From Massilia sp. ZL223 (GTDB lineage: Bacteria > Pseudomonadota > Gammaproteobacteria > Burkholderiales > Burkholderiaceae_D), in assembly GCF_018119395.1 (NCBI RefSeq), contig NZ_JAGPWD010000009.1, positions 62,001-126,000 of the forward strand: a stretch of 64,000 nt of DNA, in the 5' to 3' direction. The notes under the pieces were generated by a model. It did no database searches, had not been told where the DNA came from, and saw nothing but the letters and a program-made list of their open reading frames with translations. The position numbers and the translations under genes are program-made. The number at the start of each line of letters is the position of its first letter. Positions within the stretch are counted from its first letter, which is position 1. Of this stretch, positions 16,632 to 25,040 are shown piece by piece.

Positions 16632-17888
16632 CTAGTCCAGGGACCACACGTACTTGACCTTGGCCCATGATTCGACCGGATGTCCGGCGGTCCGCGCCGG
16701 GTAGAAGCGGCACAGCGAGATGGCGCTGCGGGCTACCTCATCCAGGGCGGGATGGCCCGAGCTTACGGCGACCTTGGCTTCCCTCGCCTTGCCGTCGGCC
16801 GCGACCAGGAAGTCCAGCTCGACCGTGCCTACCTGCTTTTGCGCGAGCGAGTCCTTCGGGTAGACCGGCTTGGCGCAGGAAGCGAAATCGAGCAGGGCAT
16901 GGGTATCCGGCTTCTTCGGCGTGGCCGGTGCGGCATGGGCGAATGCACCGATGCTCATGGCCGCCAGCGCCAGTGCGGGAATGGCCGCCTTCCAGTTCGA
17001 CACCCGCGTTTCGGGACGTAGCAAGCGTGTGATGCGTGACATAAGATCTCCTCCGTTGGCCGCTTGGGCCAGGTGGTGGGTTGAAAACTGGAGTTTCTCC
17101 AGCTCGGAAAGCGCAAGGGCCAGGCGCCGCGGTTCGCCGAGCGTCCTTGCTGCGATATCGTCTGCGATCTGCTCACGCTCGGTGCGGATGCGGTGCGACA
17201 GCCACCACACGGCAGGGTGATAGAACAGCAGGGTCTCCACGACGTTCTGGACCAGGTTGACCAGGTAGTCGTGGCGTTTGACATGGGCCAGTTCGTGCGC
17301 CAGCAATGCTTCCAGCAGATTGGGCGCCATGCCCGACACCAGCGAGGCGGGCACCAGCACGACCGGACGCCACCAGCCGGCCGTGATCGGGCTGGCCAGA
17401 TGGGCGACGACGCGCAAGCGCACGCTGCGCGTGATGCCGAGCTGTTCGGCCAGGCGCTGCAGGCGCGCCTGCCAGAGGGCGTCGACCGGTTCGCGCGCGG
17501 CGGCGCGGCGTATCCACAGCAGGCCCGCCACCATGCGCAGGGAGAGCAGGGCGGCGCAGGCGGCCCAGCCGAGCACGATCCACGCCAGGTGGTCTTGCAC
17601 CAGGGTCTCCCAGCCGATGCCGCTGACCGATCCACCGCCGGCGCGGCCGGTCCGCAGGAAGGCGTCCGCATGCTCGGCGCCCACCTCCTGCAGGCGCTGC
17701 ACCAGCGTCGCCGCCGGCCACAGCACGCAGGCGAGCAGGCCGATGCAGGCCGCCAGGTAACGCTGTTCCGGACGCGCGTGGCGCAACATGCCCAGCGCAG
17801 CGGCGGTGAGGCAGGCCACCAGCGCACCCTGCCACAGGAAGTCGACCAGGGTCCAGCCGATCGCGCTCACCACGACGGCGGCGTTCAT
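16632..17888 (-). CDS. BlaR1-like M56 metallopeptidase sensor with TonB-like C-terminus
   Basis: A 418-residue membrane protein. N-terminal helices (WTLVDFLWQGALVACL, YLAACIGLLACVLWP, WIVLGWAACAALLSL) are followed by a cytoplasmic zinc metalloprotease domain with HELAHVKRHDYL (H-E-x-x-H) and downstream E-R-E-Q-I-A-D-D. After another helix, a TonB-C-like domain (CAKPVYPKDSLAQKQVG to the end) sits in the periplasm. BlaR1-type sensors cleave the BlaI partner on signal. Here the usual penicillin-binding domain is replaced by a TonB-like domain, so beta-lactams are not the obvious signal. It overlaps blaI by 4 bp. Confidence 0.88.
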   Translation of the reverse strand: MNAAVVVSAIGWTLVDFLWQGALVACLTAAALGMLRHARPEQRYLAACIGLLACVLWPAATLVQRLQEVGAEHADAFLRTGRAGGGSVSGIGWETLVQDHLAWIVLGWAACAALLSLRMVAGLLWIRRAAAREPVDALWQARLQRLAEQLGITRSVRLRVVAHLASPITAGWWRPVVLVPASLVSGMAPNLLEALLAHELAHVKRHDYLVNLVQNVVETLLFYHPAVWWLSHRIRTEREQIADDIAARTLGEPRRLALALSELEKLQFSTHHLAQAANGGDLMSRITRLLRPETRVSNWKAAIPALALAAMSIGAFAHAAPATPKKPDTHALLDFASCAKPVYPKDSLAQKQVGTVELDFLVAADGKAREAKVAVSSGHPALDEVARSAISLCRFYPARTAGHPVESWAKVKYVWSLD

Positions 17889-18280
17889 TCCTTGCTCTCC
17901 GGCTTGTCTTCGCGCAGGAGCCTTTCGATCTCGTCGCGCTCCTTCCTGGAGATGCCGCTCTTGAGCGCCGCCAGCACCAGGGCCTTGGCCGAGCCGGCGA
18001 AGGCGCGCTGCATCAGGTCTTGCAGCAGGTTGGTCTGCAGCGCATCGCGGGCATGGGCGGGAGCGTAGACGTGGGAGCGCTCGCTTTCGTCGCGGATCAG
18101 CAGGCCCTTGCCGTGCATGACTTGCATGAGGCGCAGCACAGTGGCGTAGGTCACGTCGGGCCGGGTCTTGAGCATGTCCTCGTGCACCTGCTTGGCGGTG
18201 GCGGAGCCCAGGGGCCACAGCACTTGCAGCAGGTCGAGTTCGGCGGGCGTGGGCTTGGGGGCGTCGGCGGGGCGGGGCAT
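17885..18280 (-). CDS. BlaI/MecI/CopY-family repressor
   Basis: A 131-residue winged-helix repressor. LTPAELDLLQVLWPLGSAT-type sequence and VTYATVLRLMQVMHGKGLL (recognition helix and wing) match the BlaI family. The C-terminal helices (RDEIERLLRED) are the dimer part that the partner M56 protease cuts. ATG 18280 follows AAGAGGA. It probably represses its own operon through the GTCTA boxes just upstream. Confidence 0.88.
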   Translation of the reverse strand: MPRPADAPKPTPAELDLLQVLWPLGSATAKQVHEDMLKTRPDVTYATVLRLMQVMHGKGLLIRDESERSHVYAPAHARDALQTNLLQDLMQRAFAGSAKALVLAALKSGISRKERDEIERLLREDKPESKE

Positions 18281-18307
18281 GGGATCCTCTTGAAATGTGT
18301 GCACGGG

Positions 18308-18340
18308 GTCTAGAGTAGTTGGTCTAGACCGATGTGTCTA
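18308..18340. promoter_or_regulatory. three GTCTA boxes, probable BlaI operator
   Basis: GTCTA occurs at 18308, 18322 and 18336, exactly 14 bp apart. The middle copy is inside a perfect palindrome GGTCTAGACC (18321-18330). The location 28-60 bp upstream of the blaI start codon fits an autoregulatory operator. The binding protein is inferred. Confidence 0.5.
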
Positions 18341-18362
18341 CAACTTTCTTCAATCGGAACGC

Positions 18363-18370
18363 ATAAAAAA
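18363..18370. repeat. target-site duplication, left copy (8 bp)
   Basis: ATAAAAAA directly next to the left end of the insertion sequence; an identical copy follows its right end. Confidence 0.85.
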
Positions 18371-19430
18371 GGCGCTGTCGCTGTTACGTGTGGAAGAGGC
18401 CCATCGCCGCTCGTAGGAATCGCTCAGGCGAAGCGATGCGCGCGCCGTCCAGCGCCCATTGCCAGCCCAGGTAGTTCGGCAGGTAACGCGAGGCGACGCC
18501 GTGAAAGCGCGCCAGCCATTGCCGGAAGCGCCGGTGGTAGGCGTTCACGTTTTGTACATGGATCGCTCCGCGTACGCGCTCGCCGGCGCGCAGGTTGACG
18601 CATTCGTGAGAAATGCCGGCTTCGCGCGCGAAGGCCCGGTAGGCGGCATGCGCATCGGTCACCAGCAGCACGTCCGGATCGAGCACGGGCAGTAGATGCC
18701 GGAACAACTGCTTCTTCGTCACCGCGCCCCGGCCGGTGACGAAATCGTGTGTTTGCCCGGTGCGGTCGCGGGCAACCAGGACGCAAACGTGCTCGTGCGA
18801 GATGCCGCGCGTGGAGGCCACCCCACCGCGCCGGCGCGCCGGGCGGTTCAGCTCGCGCGAGCCCTTTTGCGATTCGAGCAGGAACAGCTCGTCGGCTTCG
18901 GTGATGCCGTTCAGGCGCTGCGGCCTGTCGTGTTTGGCAAGCTCCAGGAAGCGGTGGCGCCAGCGAAAGCTCGTGTTCCGGTGCACGCCGACCGCCTTGG
19001 CCGCCGCGCGGACGCTGTTGGCGTCGAGCATCTTGTCGAGGTAATCGAGCCATTTGGCGCGATGGCGCAGGCGCGACAGCGGCGTGCCGCTCAGGGCGGT
19101 GAAGGTCTTGCCGCACGCGCGACAGCGATAGCGCTGCAGGCCGCGGTTCCGGCCATGCTGATACGGCCGCTCGGCCTTGCACGCCGGGCAGCAGGGCGCC
19201 GGCCCGTCCATTCCTTCGATCGCTTCGCAGAGCCGGTCCAGTCCGAGCGCCGGCGCCAGTATCTCCAGGAGTCTGCCGCGCTGATTTTTGGAAAGCAACG
19301 GGAGTTGCCGCAACCACTTCGTGAATCGCCTGCCTTCCATTTCCGCCCTCCGCCGTCGACATCGATTAACGACATTTGGACAAGGACGGAACTCGGCAGT
19401 TCAATTTCTACACTTAACGCGGACAGCGCC
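18371..19430 (-). mobile_element. IS1595-family insertion sequence, complete (1060 bp)
   Basis: The element is bounded by 23-bp imperfect inverted repeats (18371-18393 and 19408-19430, 18 of 23 positions matching; outer nine bases GGCGCTGTC identical). Both ends are flanked by the 8-bp direct repeat ATAAAAAA, the duplication length known for IS1595. It holds one intact transposase gene on the minus strand. It lies between the blaI promoter region and dctA, with its right end at the poly-A/T tract of the dctA terminator. Confidence 0.9.
18384..19340 (-). CDS. IS1595-family DDE-type transposase
   Basis: A 318-residue transposase, apparently intact. An N-terminal zinc ribbon (CCPAC at about 49-53, CRACGKTF at about 73-80) is followed by a helix-turn-helix (VRAAAKAVGVHRNTSFRWRHR). 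The DDE-like (ISXO2 type) catalytic domain has acidic sites in TEADELFLLES and LLVTDAHAAY, with the third residue near QNVNAYHRRFRQWL. GGAGGG upstream of ATG 19340 gives good translation. The stop codon lies inside the left inverted repeat. Confidence 0.9.
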   Translation of the reverse strand: MEGRRFTKWLRQLPLLSKNQRGRLLEILAPALGLDRLCEAIEGMDGPAPCCPACKAERPYQHGRNRGLQRYRCRACGKTFTALSGTPLSRLRHRAKWLDYLDKMLDANSVRAAAKAVGVHRNTSFRWRHRFLELAKHDRPQRLNGITEADELFLLESQKGSRELNRPARRRGGVASTRGISHEHVCVLVARDRTGQTHDFVTGRGAVTKKQLFRHLLPVLDPDVLLVTDAHAAYRAFAREAGISHECVNLRAGERVRGAIHVQNVNAYHRRFRQWLARFHGVASRYLPNYLGWQWALDGARIASPERFLRAAMGLFHT

Positions 19431-19438
19431 ATAAAAAA
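19431..19438. repeat. target-site duplication, right copy (8 bp)
   Basis: ATAAAAAA, identical to 18363-18370. This copy forms the U-tract of the dctA terminator on the minus strand. Confidence 0.85.
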
Positions 19439-19465
19439 AGACCGCACCCTCGGGTGCGGTCTTTT
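19433..19465 (-). terminator. terminator of dctA
   Basis: Stem GACCGCACC / GGTGCGGTC (19440-19448, 19453-19461) with loop CTCG. It is flanked by seven A on the left and TTTT on the right, so it can work in both directions. The left A-tract is the insertion-sequence target. Confidence 0.85.
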
Positions 19466-19483
19466 CGGGGAGGGCGCAGGCGA

Positions 19484-20785
19484 TCAGGCCGCTTCGCGTA
19501 CTTCCTTCAGGCTCTTGTCGTCCTCGATGGCGAGGCGGCCGTTCAGGACTTCGTCCATGCGGCTGACATCGAGTTCCTTCTCCCACTTCGACACCACCAC
19601 CGTCGCCACGCCGTTGCCGACGAAGTTGGTCAGGGCGCGGCATTCGCTCATGAAGCGGTCGATGCCGAGGATCAGGGCCATGCCCGCCACCGGGATGGTC
19701 GGCACCACGGCCAGGGTCGCAGCCAGGGTGATGAAGCCGGCGCCGGTGATGCCGGACGCGCCCTTCGAGGTCAGCATGGCGACGAACAGGATGGTCAGTT
19801 CCTGGGTCAGGGTCAGGTCGGTGTTGGTCGCCTGGGCCACGAACAGGGCCGCCATCGTCATATAGATGTTGGTGCCGTCCAGGTTGAACGAGTAGCCGGT
19901 CGGCACGACCAGGCCCACCACGGGCTTGGAGCAGCCCAGCTTTTCCAGCTTGCGCATCAGGGCCGGCAGGGCGCTTTCGGACGAGCTGGTGCCCAGCACG
20001 ATCAGCAGTTCTTCCTTGATGTAGGAGATGAACTTGAAGATCGAGAAGCCGGTCATCTTGGCGATGGCGCCCAGCACCACGGCCACGAACAGGAAGCAGG
20101 TGAGGTAGAAGGAACCCATCAGCTTGGCCAGCGGCAGCAGCGAATCGAGGCCGTACTTGCCGATGGTGAAGGCCATCGCGCCGAAGGCGCCGATCGGGGC
20201 GACTTTCATGACGATGTTCACGACGCCGAAGATCACGTGCGAGAAGTCTTCGATCAGCTTGGTGACCGGACGGCCGCGTTCGCCCATCATCGACAGCGAG
20301 AAGCCGAACAGGATGGCGATCAGGAGCACCTGCAGGATGTCGCCCTTGGCGAAGGCATCGACGAAGGTGTTCGGGATGATGTTCATGATGAAGTCCACCG
20401 TGCTCTGGCTGTGCGCCTTCTCGGTGTACTGCGCGATCGACTTGGTATCCAGGTGGGCCGGATCGACGTTGAAGCCGGCGCCCGGCTTGACGACGTTGGC
20501 CACAACCAGGCCGATGGCGAGCGCGAAGGTCGATACGACCTCGAAGTAGAGCAGCGCCTTGCCGCCGACGCGGCCGATCTTCTTCATGTCCTGCATGCCG
20601 GCGATACCGGCGACGACGGTACAGAAAATCACCGGAGCGATGATCATCTTGATCAGTTTGATGAAGCCGTCTCCCAATGGCTTCATCTTGGTGCCCAGTT
20701 CAGGGTGGAACACCCCGAGCAGTACGCCGACGAAGATGGCGAACAGCACCTGGACATACAGGATTTTGTAAAAAGGCTTTTTCAT
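19484..20785 (-). CDS. dctA: C4-dicarboxylate/H+ symporter DctA
   Basis: A 433-residue sodium:dicarboxylate symporter family (DAACS) protein that imports succinate, fumarate and malate. Landmarks: [20 protein letters not shown], the serine-rich re-entrant loop [15 protein letters not shown], the substrate-binding helix [14 protein letters not shown], and [14 protein letters not shown]. Length and order agree with E. coli DctA. It has its own terminator. I looked for a sigma-54 promoter, common for dctA, and did not find a complete one. Confidence 0.93.
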   Translation of the reverse strand: MKKPFYKILYVQVLFAIFVGVLLGVFHPELGTKMKPLGDGFIKLIKMIIAPVIFCTVVAGIAGMQDMKKIGRVGGKALLYFEVVSTFALAIGLVVANVVKPGAGFNVDPAHLDTKSIAQYTEKAHSQSTVDFIMNIIPNTFVDAFAKGDILQVLLIAILFGFSLSMMGERGRPVTKLIEDFSHVIFGVVNIVMKVAPIGAFGAMAFTIGKYGLDSLLPLAKLMGSFYLTCFLFVAVVLGAIAKMTGFSIFKFISYIKEELLIVLGTSSSESALPALMRKLEKLGCSKPVVGLVVPTGYSFNLDGTNIYMTMAALFVAQATNTDLTLTQELTILFVAMLTSKGASGITGAGFITLAATLAVVPTIPVAGMALILGIDRFMSECRALTNFVGNGVATVVVSKWEKELDVSRMDEVLNGRLAIEDDKSLKEVREAA

Positions 20786-21007
20786 GACAACTCTTCAACG
20801 AGGTTGGTGGTCGTGCCATCTTCGTTGAATCCCGCATGCATAGCTATTGTGGAAATCCGCAAGCGGGAAGCGACCCGGATCCGGCCAAACGCCAGCGCCG
20901 ATAAGGGGAACTACGTAGGCGCTACGCGAGTCTCGACGCGTCCACATCCGCCGTATTCCGCATCCAGCGCGTCCTTGCGCGGGCAGCCGGCGCTGCCTTT
21001 GGATGAG

Positions 21008-21448
21008 CTACTGCTTGCGTGAACTCGCAGGACGTTTCGCCATGGCCGCTTTCACTTTCGCGCTGACCTCGTCCTCCTCCAAGCCGTACATGGGACCCGA
21101 ACCATCGCAGATGCCTATCTCGGTCTGGCCCTTCTCCAGGAACAGGATGTAGGTCTCCGCGACCGTCATCGGTATGCCGCAATCGCCGCCTCCCATACCC
21201 GTCTTGAGGGTCAGCTTCCGTGTGCGTGCTTTGCCTTTCAAGGTGTTGCGGACCTCGAAGCTGGCTTCGACACTTGGCCACTCTCGACCGCTTCCGCCCT
21301 TCACCAGCTTGGCCTGCTGGAGGTGGGCGACATGAATCGAGTCGGAGTTGGCGATAAAATCATCCAGGGTCCGGGCGACGCAGCTGCATGCGGACGCGTC
21401 GGTCGACGCGAGTGCCAGTAACAGCAGGAGTGATGCTGGAGTCTTCAT
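21008..21448 (-). CDS. exported protein with NTR/TIMP-like CSC N-terminus
   Basis: A 146-residue protein. A short signal peptide (to about STDASA) is followed by mature CSCVARTLDDFIANSD. A mature N-terminus with C-x-C and further cysteines (GGDCGIP, GICDGSG) resembles the NTR/TIMP-like fold seen in small bacterial secreted proteins. The identification is tentative and based on pattern only. It is on the same strand as the amidohydrolase, about 50 bp downstream of it. Confidence 0.6.
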   Translation of the reverse strand: MKTPASLLLLLALASTDASACSCVARTLDDFIANSDSIHVAHLQQAKLVKGGSGREWPSVEASFEVRNTLKGKARTRKLTLKTGMGGGDCGIPMTVAETYILFLEKGQTEIGICDGSGPMYGLEEDEVSAKVKAAMAKRPASSRKQ

Positions 21449-21496
21449 GTCGGTTTGGGCAGTTCTGGAGTGGAGGTGTTCTACTGGCGCACACAG

Positions 21497-22783
21497 CTAT
21501 TGACGGCGGTAGACCGCGCCGCCCTTCATCACGAAGCTCACCTTGGCCGAGGCGCCGATGTCCGCGGTCGGATCGCCGTCGACCGCCACCACGTCGGCCA
21601 GCATGCCTGGCTTCATCTGGCCGAGCTCCTTCGACTTGCCGAGGATGCCCGCCGCCACGCTGGTGGCCGAGCGCATCGCCTCGAGCGGCGTCATGCCGAG
21701 TTTGACCATCCAGGCCAGCTCGCGCGCATTGGTGCCGTGCGCGAACACGCCGACGTCGCTGCCGTGGCCGATGGTCACGCCCAGGCGCCGCGCCAGGCGG
21801 AAGGCGTCGTGGGCCTGCTGCATCGACGGCGTCGGTGTGCCGCCGCGCACGTGCTTCTGGAAGTATTCGCCGATCGCTTCCGGCGCCGTCAAGGTCGGGA
21901 TATAGGCGACGCCGCGCTCCTTCATCAGCTTGAAGGTGGCTTCCGATGCGCCATAGCCGTGCTCGATGGTGTCGACGCCGGCCAGCACCGCCATCCGGAT
22001 CGCGTCGTCGCTGCTGGCGTGGGCCGCGACCTTGCGGCCGGTGACATGGGCGGCGGCGACCATGGCCTTCATCTCGTCCATCGTGAAGGTCGGACGCGCG
22101 CTGCCGTCGACGCCGGTGCGGTAGTCGGCATAGAACTTGATCCAGTCGGCGCCGCGCGCGGACTGTTCGCGCACCGCCCTGGTCACTTCGTCGATGCCGG
22201 TGGCAGGCTGGGCGCCGTAGGGCAGCTCCATGTCGGGACGGTAGCTCTTTTCGGCCGGGCCGTAGCTGTAGCTGGCGACGATGGCCTTGGTGGCGATCAG
22301 CAGGCGCGGGCCCGGCGCCACGCCTTCCTCGATGGCGCGCTTGATGCCGGCGTCGGCGTAGTCGGCGCCTTCGGTGCCGAGGTCGCGCAGGGTGGTGAAG
22401 CCGGCCTGCAGGGTGTCGGCGGCATGCTTCGCGGCCAGCATGATGCGGTAGGCGACCGGTTCCTTGATCACCTGGTCGTCCCAGGTGGTCTCGTTATACG
22501 GGTGCAGCAGTACGTGCGAGTGCAGGTCGATCATGCCCGGGATCAGGGTCTTGCCGGGCAGGTCGATGCGTTCGGCGTCCTGCGGCGCCTGGAGCTTGTC
22601 GGCCGGGCCGGCGGCCGCGATGCGGCCGTTCGCGACCAGCACGGCCCAGCCGCGCTCGGGCGCGCCGTCGCCGGTCCAGACGCGTTCGGGGGTGATCAGG
22701 ATGGGGCGCCGGTCTGCCGCGTGGGCCAGTCCGGCGCAGAAGAGGGAGGAAACTAGAAGCAGCGACTGTGCCCAGGTCCGCAT
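21497..22783 (-). CDS. secreted metal-dependent amidohydrolase
   Basis: A 428-residue amidohydrolase of the imidazolonepropionase-like/prolidase-like exported group. A signal peptide ends near AGLAHAADRR. The metal ligands are in MIDLHSHVLLH (H-x-H), KVAAHASS, DTIEHGYG and IGHGSDVGVFAHG. Such enzymes hydrolyse amide or dipeptide bonds, often Xaa-Pro or Xaa-Arg/Lys dipeptides; the substrate is not defined here. It starts about 60 bp after bdhA and may be in its transcript. Confidence 0.85.
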   Translation of the reverse strand: MRTWAQSLLLVSSLFCAGLAHAADRRPILITPERVWTGDGAPERGWAVLVANGRIAAAGPADKLQAPQDAERIDLPGKTLIPGMIDLHSHVLLHPYNETTWDDQVIKEPVAYRIMLAAKHAADTLQAGFTTLRDLGTEGADYADAGIKRAIEEGVAPGPRLLIATKAIVASYSYGPAEKSYRPDMELPYGAQPATGIDEVTRAVREQSARGADWIKFYADYRTGVDGSARPTFTMDEMKAMVAAAHVTGRKVAAHASSDDAIRMAVLAGVDTIEHGYGASEATFKLMKERGVAYIPTLTAPEAIGEYFQKHVRGGTPTPSMQQAHDAFRLARRLGVTIGHGSDVGVFAHGTNARELAWMVKLGMTPLEAMRSATSVAAGILGKSKELGQMKPGMLADVVAVDGDPTADIGASAKVSFVMKGGAVYRRQ

Positions 22784-22846
22784 GGTGGTGGTCTCGTTGT
22801 TGTTATCGAGACCGCATCATAGCGAACTCAGCCGGGGCGCGCTAAC

Positions 22847-23641
22847 TTACTGCGCCGCCCAGCCGCCGTCCATGTTCCAGGCCACGCCGCGCACCTGGCT
22901 GCCGGCCGGGCTGCAGAAGAACACGGCCAGCGCGCCCAGTTCCTCGGGCGCGACGAACTCGCCCGACGGCTGCTTTTCCGCCAGCAGGGCGCGGCGCGCA
23001 TCGTCGTTGCTCAGCTTGTCGCGCGCGGCGCGGTCGTCGACCTGCTTCTGGACCAGCGGGGTCAGCACCCAGCCCGGGCAGATCGCGTTGCAGGTCACGC
23101 CGGTCGTGGCGAGTTCCAGCGCGGTGACCTTGGTGAAGCCCACCAGGCCGTGCTTGGCGGCCACATAGGCCGACTTCTGGGCCGAGCCCACCAGGCCGTG
23201 CACCGAGGCCAGGTTGATGATGCGGCCCCAGTTCTTCTGCTTCATGCCGGGCAGCGCCAGGCGGGTGGTATGGAAGGCCGAGGTAAGGTTGATGGCGAGG
23301 ATGGCGTCCCACTTCTCGACCGGGAATTCCTCGACCGGCGCCACGTGCTGGATGCCGGCGTTGTTGACCAGGATATCGACGCCGCCGAACTTGTCCGCCG
23401 CGAACTTTATCATGGCCTCGATCTGGTCCGGCTTCGACATGTCGGCATTGTGGTAGGCGGTCTGGACGCCGAATTCCGCGCCGATGTCGGTGTAGAGCTT
23501 CTCGATCTGCTGGGCGTCGCCGAATCCGTTGAAGACGATATTCGCGCCTTGCTCGGCCAGCGAGCGTGCGATACCCAGGCCGATGCCCGAGGTCGAACCG
23601 GTAACGAGAGCTGTCTTGCCCACTAACATCTTGGAATCCAT
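22847..23641 (-). CDS. bdhA: 3-hydroxybutyrate dehydrogenase
   Basis: A 264-residue SDR that oxidises (R)-3-hydroxybutyrate to acetoacetate with NAD+. TGSTSGIGLGIA is the cofactor loop, NNAGIQHVAPVEEFP is the family-specific segment, and S...YVAAK is the catalytic set. The length and the lid (KQVDDRAARDKLS) fit 3-hydroxybutyrate dehydrogenases. AGAGGA precedes ATG 23641. Together with scoAB it gives a route from 3-hydroxybutyrate to acetoacetyl-CoA. Confidence 0.92.
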   Translation of the reverse strand: MDSKMLVGKTALVTGSTSGIGLGIARSLAEQGANIVFNGFGDAQQIEKLYTDIGAEFGVQTAYHNADMSKPDQIEAMIKFAADKFGGVDILVNNAGIQHVAPVEEFPVEKWDAILAINLTSAFHTTRLALPGMKQKNWGRIINLASVHGLVGSAQKSAYVAAKHGLVGFTKVTALELATTGVTCNAICPGWVLTPLVQKQVDDRAARDKLSNDDARRALLAEKQPSGEFVAPEELGALAVFFCSPAGSQVRGVAWNMDGGWAAQ

Positions 23642-23775
23642 TGTGTCCTCTATGGCGAATGTGAAGGGTGATCGGGAAGCTTCCTCAGAATTGGTAGAAT
23701 TCTAATCGTAATGCCCGGTAAAATGTTGCGTTGCAGTGTAGAGAAGCGAACAATCTTGTTATATGGAGCAGCCCC

Positions 23776-24654
23776 ATGTCTGAACCCAGCTTGAAGAGCG
23801 TGCAGTGCAGTTCGCCTGCGGGCCTGCACCGGGTCGCGTACAAGGAATGGGGCGACCCGCACAACCCCAAGGTCCTTGTGTGCGTGCACGGCGTCACCCG
23901 GGTCGGCGACGACTTCGACCATCTGGCGCGCGCGCTGTGCGACCGCTACCGCGTGGTCTGCCCGGACATCGCCGGGCGCGGACGCTCCGAGCGGCTGCGC
24001 GACCCGTCCCATTACGTGATCCCGCAGTACGTGGCCGACATGGTGACCCTGATCGCACGCGTCACCGCGCCGGGCGACGCGCGCGAGGTGCACTGGTTCG
24101 GCACCTCGATGGGCGGGCTGATCGGCATGATGCTGGCCTCGCTGGAGGGCACGCCCGTGAGCCGCATGCTGGTCAACGATATCGGGCCCGTGCTCGACCA
24201 GGGCGCCATGCAGCGCATCGGCGAATACATCGGCCAGGACATTCGTTTCCCCAGCTTCGAGGCCGGGGCGGAATACGTGAAGGCGGTCTCGATGTCCTTC
24301 GGCCCGCATACCGAGGAAGAATGGTTCAAGCTGTCCAGCGACGTGCTGCGCCAGGAGCCCGACGGCCAGTGGGTGCGCCACTACGACCTGGGCCTGGCCC
24401 AGCCGTTCAAGGCTATCACGCCCGAGCGCGCCGCCAGCGACGAAGCCCAGCTGTGGGCGGCCTGGGATGCGATCCGCTGCCCGACCCTGCTGGTGCGCGG
24501 CGAGCACTCCGACCTGCTGTCGCGCGAGACCGCGGCCGAGATGACCGCGCGCGGACCCAAGCCGCGCCTGGTCGAGATCCCGGGCGTGGGCCACGCTCCC
24601 ACCTTCATCCAGGCATCCCAGATCGCCATCGCGCGAGAATTTTTCACCGGCTGA
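23776..24654 (+). CDS. alpha/beta hydrolase
   Basis: A 292-residue alpha/beta hydrolase. The oxyanion strand VCVHGVTRVGDDFD, nucleophile elbow FGTSMGG (G-x-S-x-G), acid residue near RGEHSDLL and histidine in GVGHAPTF give a complete catalytic triad. A cap region (about 155-215) is present. ATG 23776 has GGAG 7 nt upstream. Divergent from bdhA; a role in ester or hydroxyacid turnover is possible but the substrate is not known. Confidence 0.85.
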   Translation: MSEPSLKSVQCSSPAGLHRVAYKEWGDPHNPKVLVCVHGVTRVGDDFDHLARALCDRYRVVCPDIAGRGRSERLRDPSHYVIPQYVADMVTLIARVTAPGDAREVHWFGTSMGGLIGMMLASLEGTPVSRMLVNDIGPVLDQGAMQRIGEYIGQDIRFPSFEAGAEYVKAVSMSFGPHTEEEWFKLSSDVLRQEPDGQWVRHYDLGLAQPFKAITPERAASDEAQLWAAWDAIRCPTLLVRGEHSDLLSRETAAEMTARGPKPRLVEIPGVGHAPTFIQASQIAIAREFFTG

Positions 24655-24683
24655 CCCGAGCAGCCAACTTTACGAAAGCAATC

Positions 24684-25034
24684 ATGGAAATCAAACGTAT
24701 CCACGTCGGCAAGCGCCTCTCCGAAATCGCCATCCACAACGGCACCATCTACCTGGCCGGCCAGATCGCCGAAGACACCGCCCAGGGCATCGAGGGCCAG
24801 ATGCGCGAGGTGCTGGGCCACGTCGACCGCCTGCTGGGCGAGGCGGGCAGCGACAAGTCCTGCATCCTGATGTGCCAGATCTTCATCTCCGACATGGCCA
24901 ACTTCGCCGGCATGAACGCCGTGTGGGACGAATGGGTCGCCCACGGCCATACCCCGCCGCGCGCCACCGTGGAAGCCAAGCTGGCCAACCCCGCATGCCT
25001 GGTGGAGGTCTGCATCACCGCCGCACTGCGCTAA
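24684..25034 (+). CDS. RidA/YjgF-family protein
   Basis: A 116-residue protein of the RidA superfamily. NGTIYLAGQIAED, DKSCILMCQIFISDMANF and the conserved arginine in PPRATVEAKLA (the imine/carboxylate-binding Arg) are present. RidA proteins deaminate reactive enamines from PLP enzymes; this subgroup is less well characterised. The relA gene begins 6 nt after its stop, so they are probably cotranscribed. Confidence 0.88.
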   Translation: MEIKRIHVGKRLSEIAIHNGTIYLAGQIAEDTAQGIEGQMREVLGHVDRLLGEAGSDKSCILMCQIFISDMANFAGMNAVWDEWVAHGHTPPRATVEAKLANPACLVEVCITAALR

Positions 25035-25040
25035 GCCGGG

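Noticed and set aside
20786-20870. Possible sigma-54 promoter upstream of dctA (TGGCAC on the minus strand)
   Set aside because: The -24 half is present, but the bases at the -12 position are not GC, so the element is incomplete.
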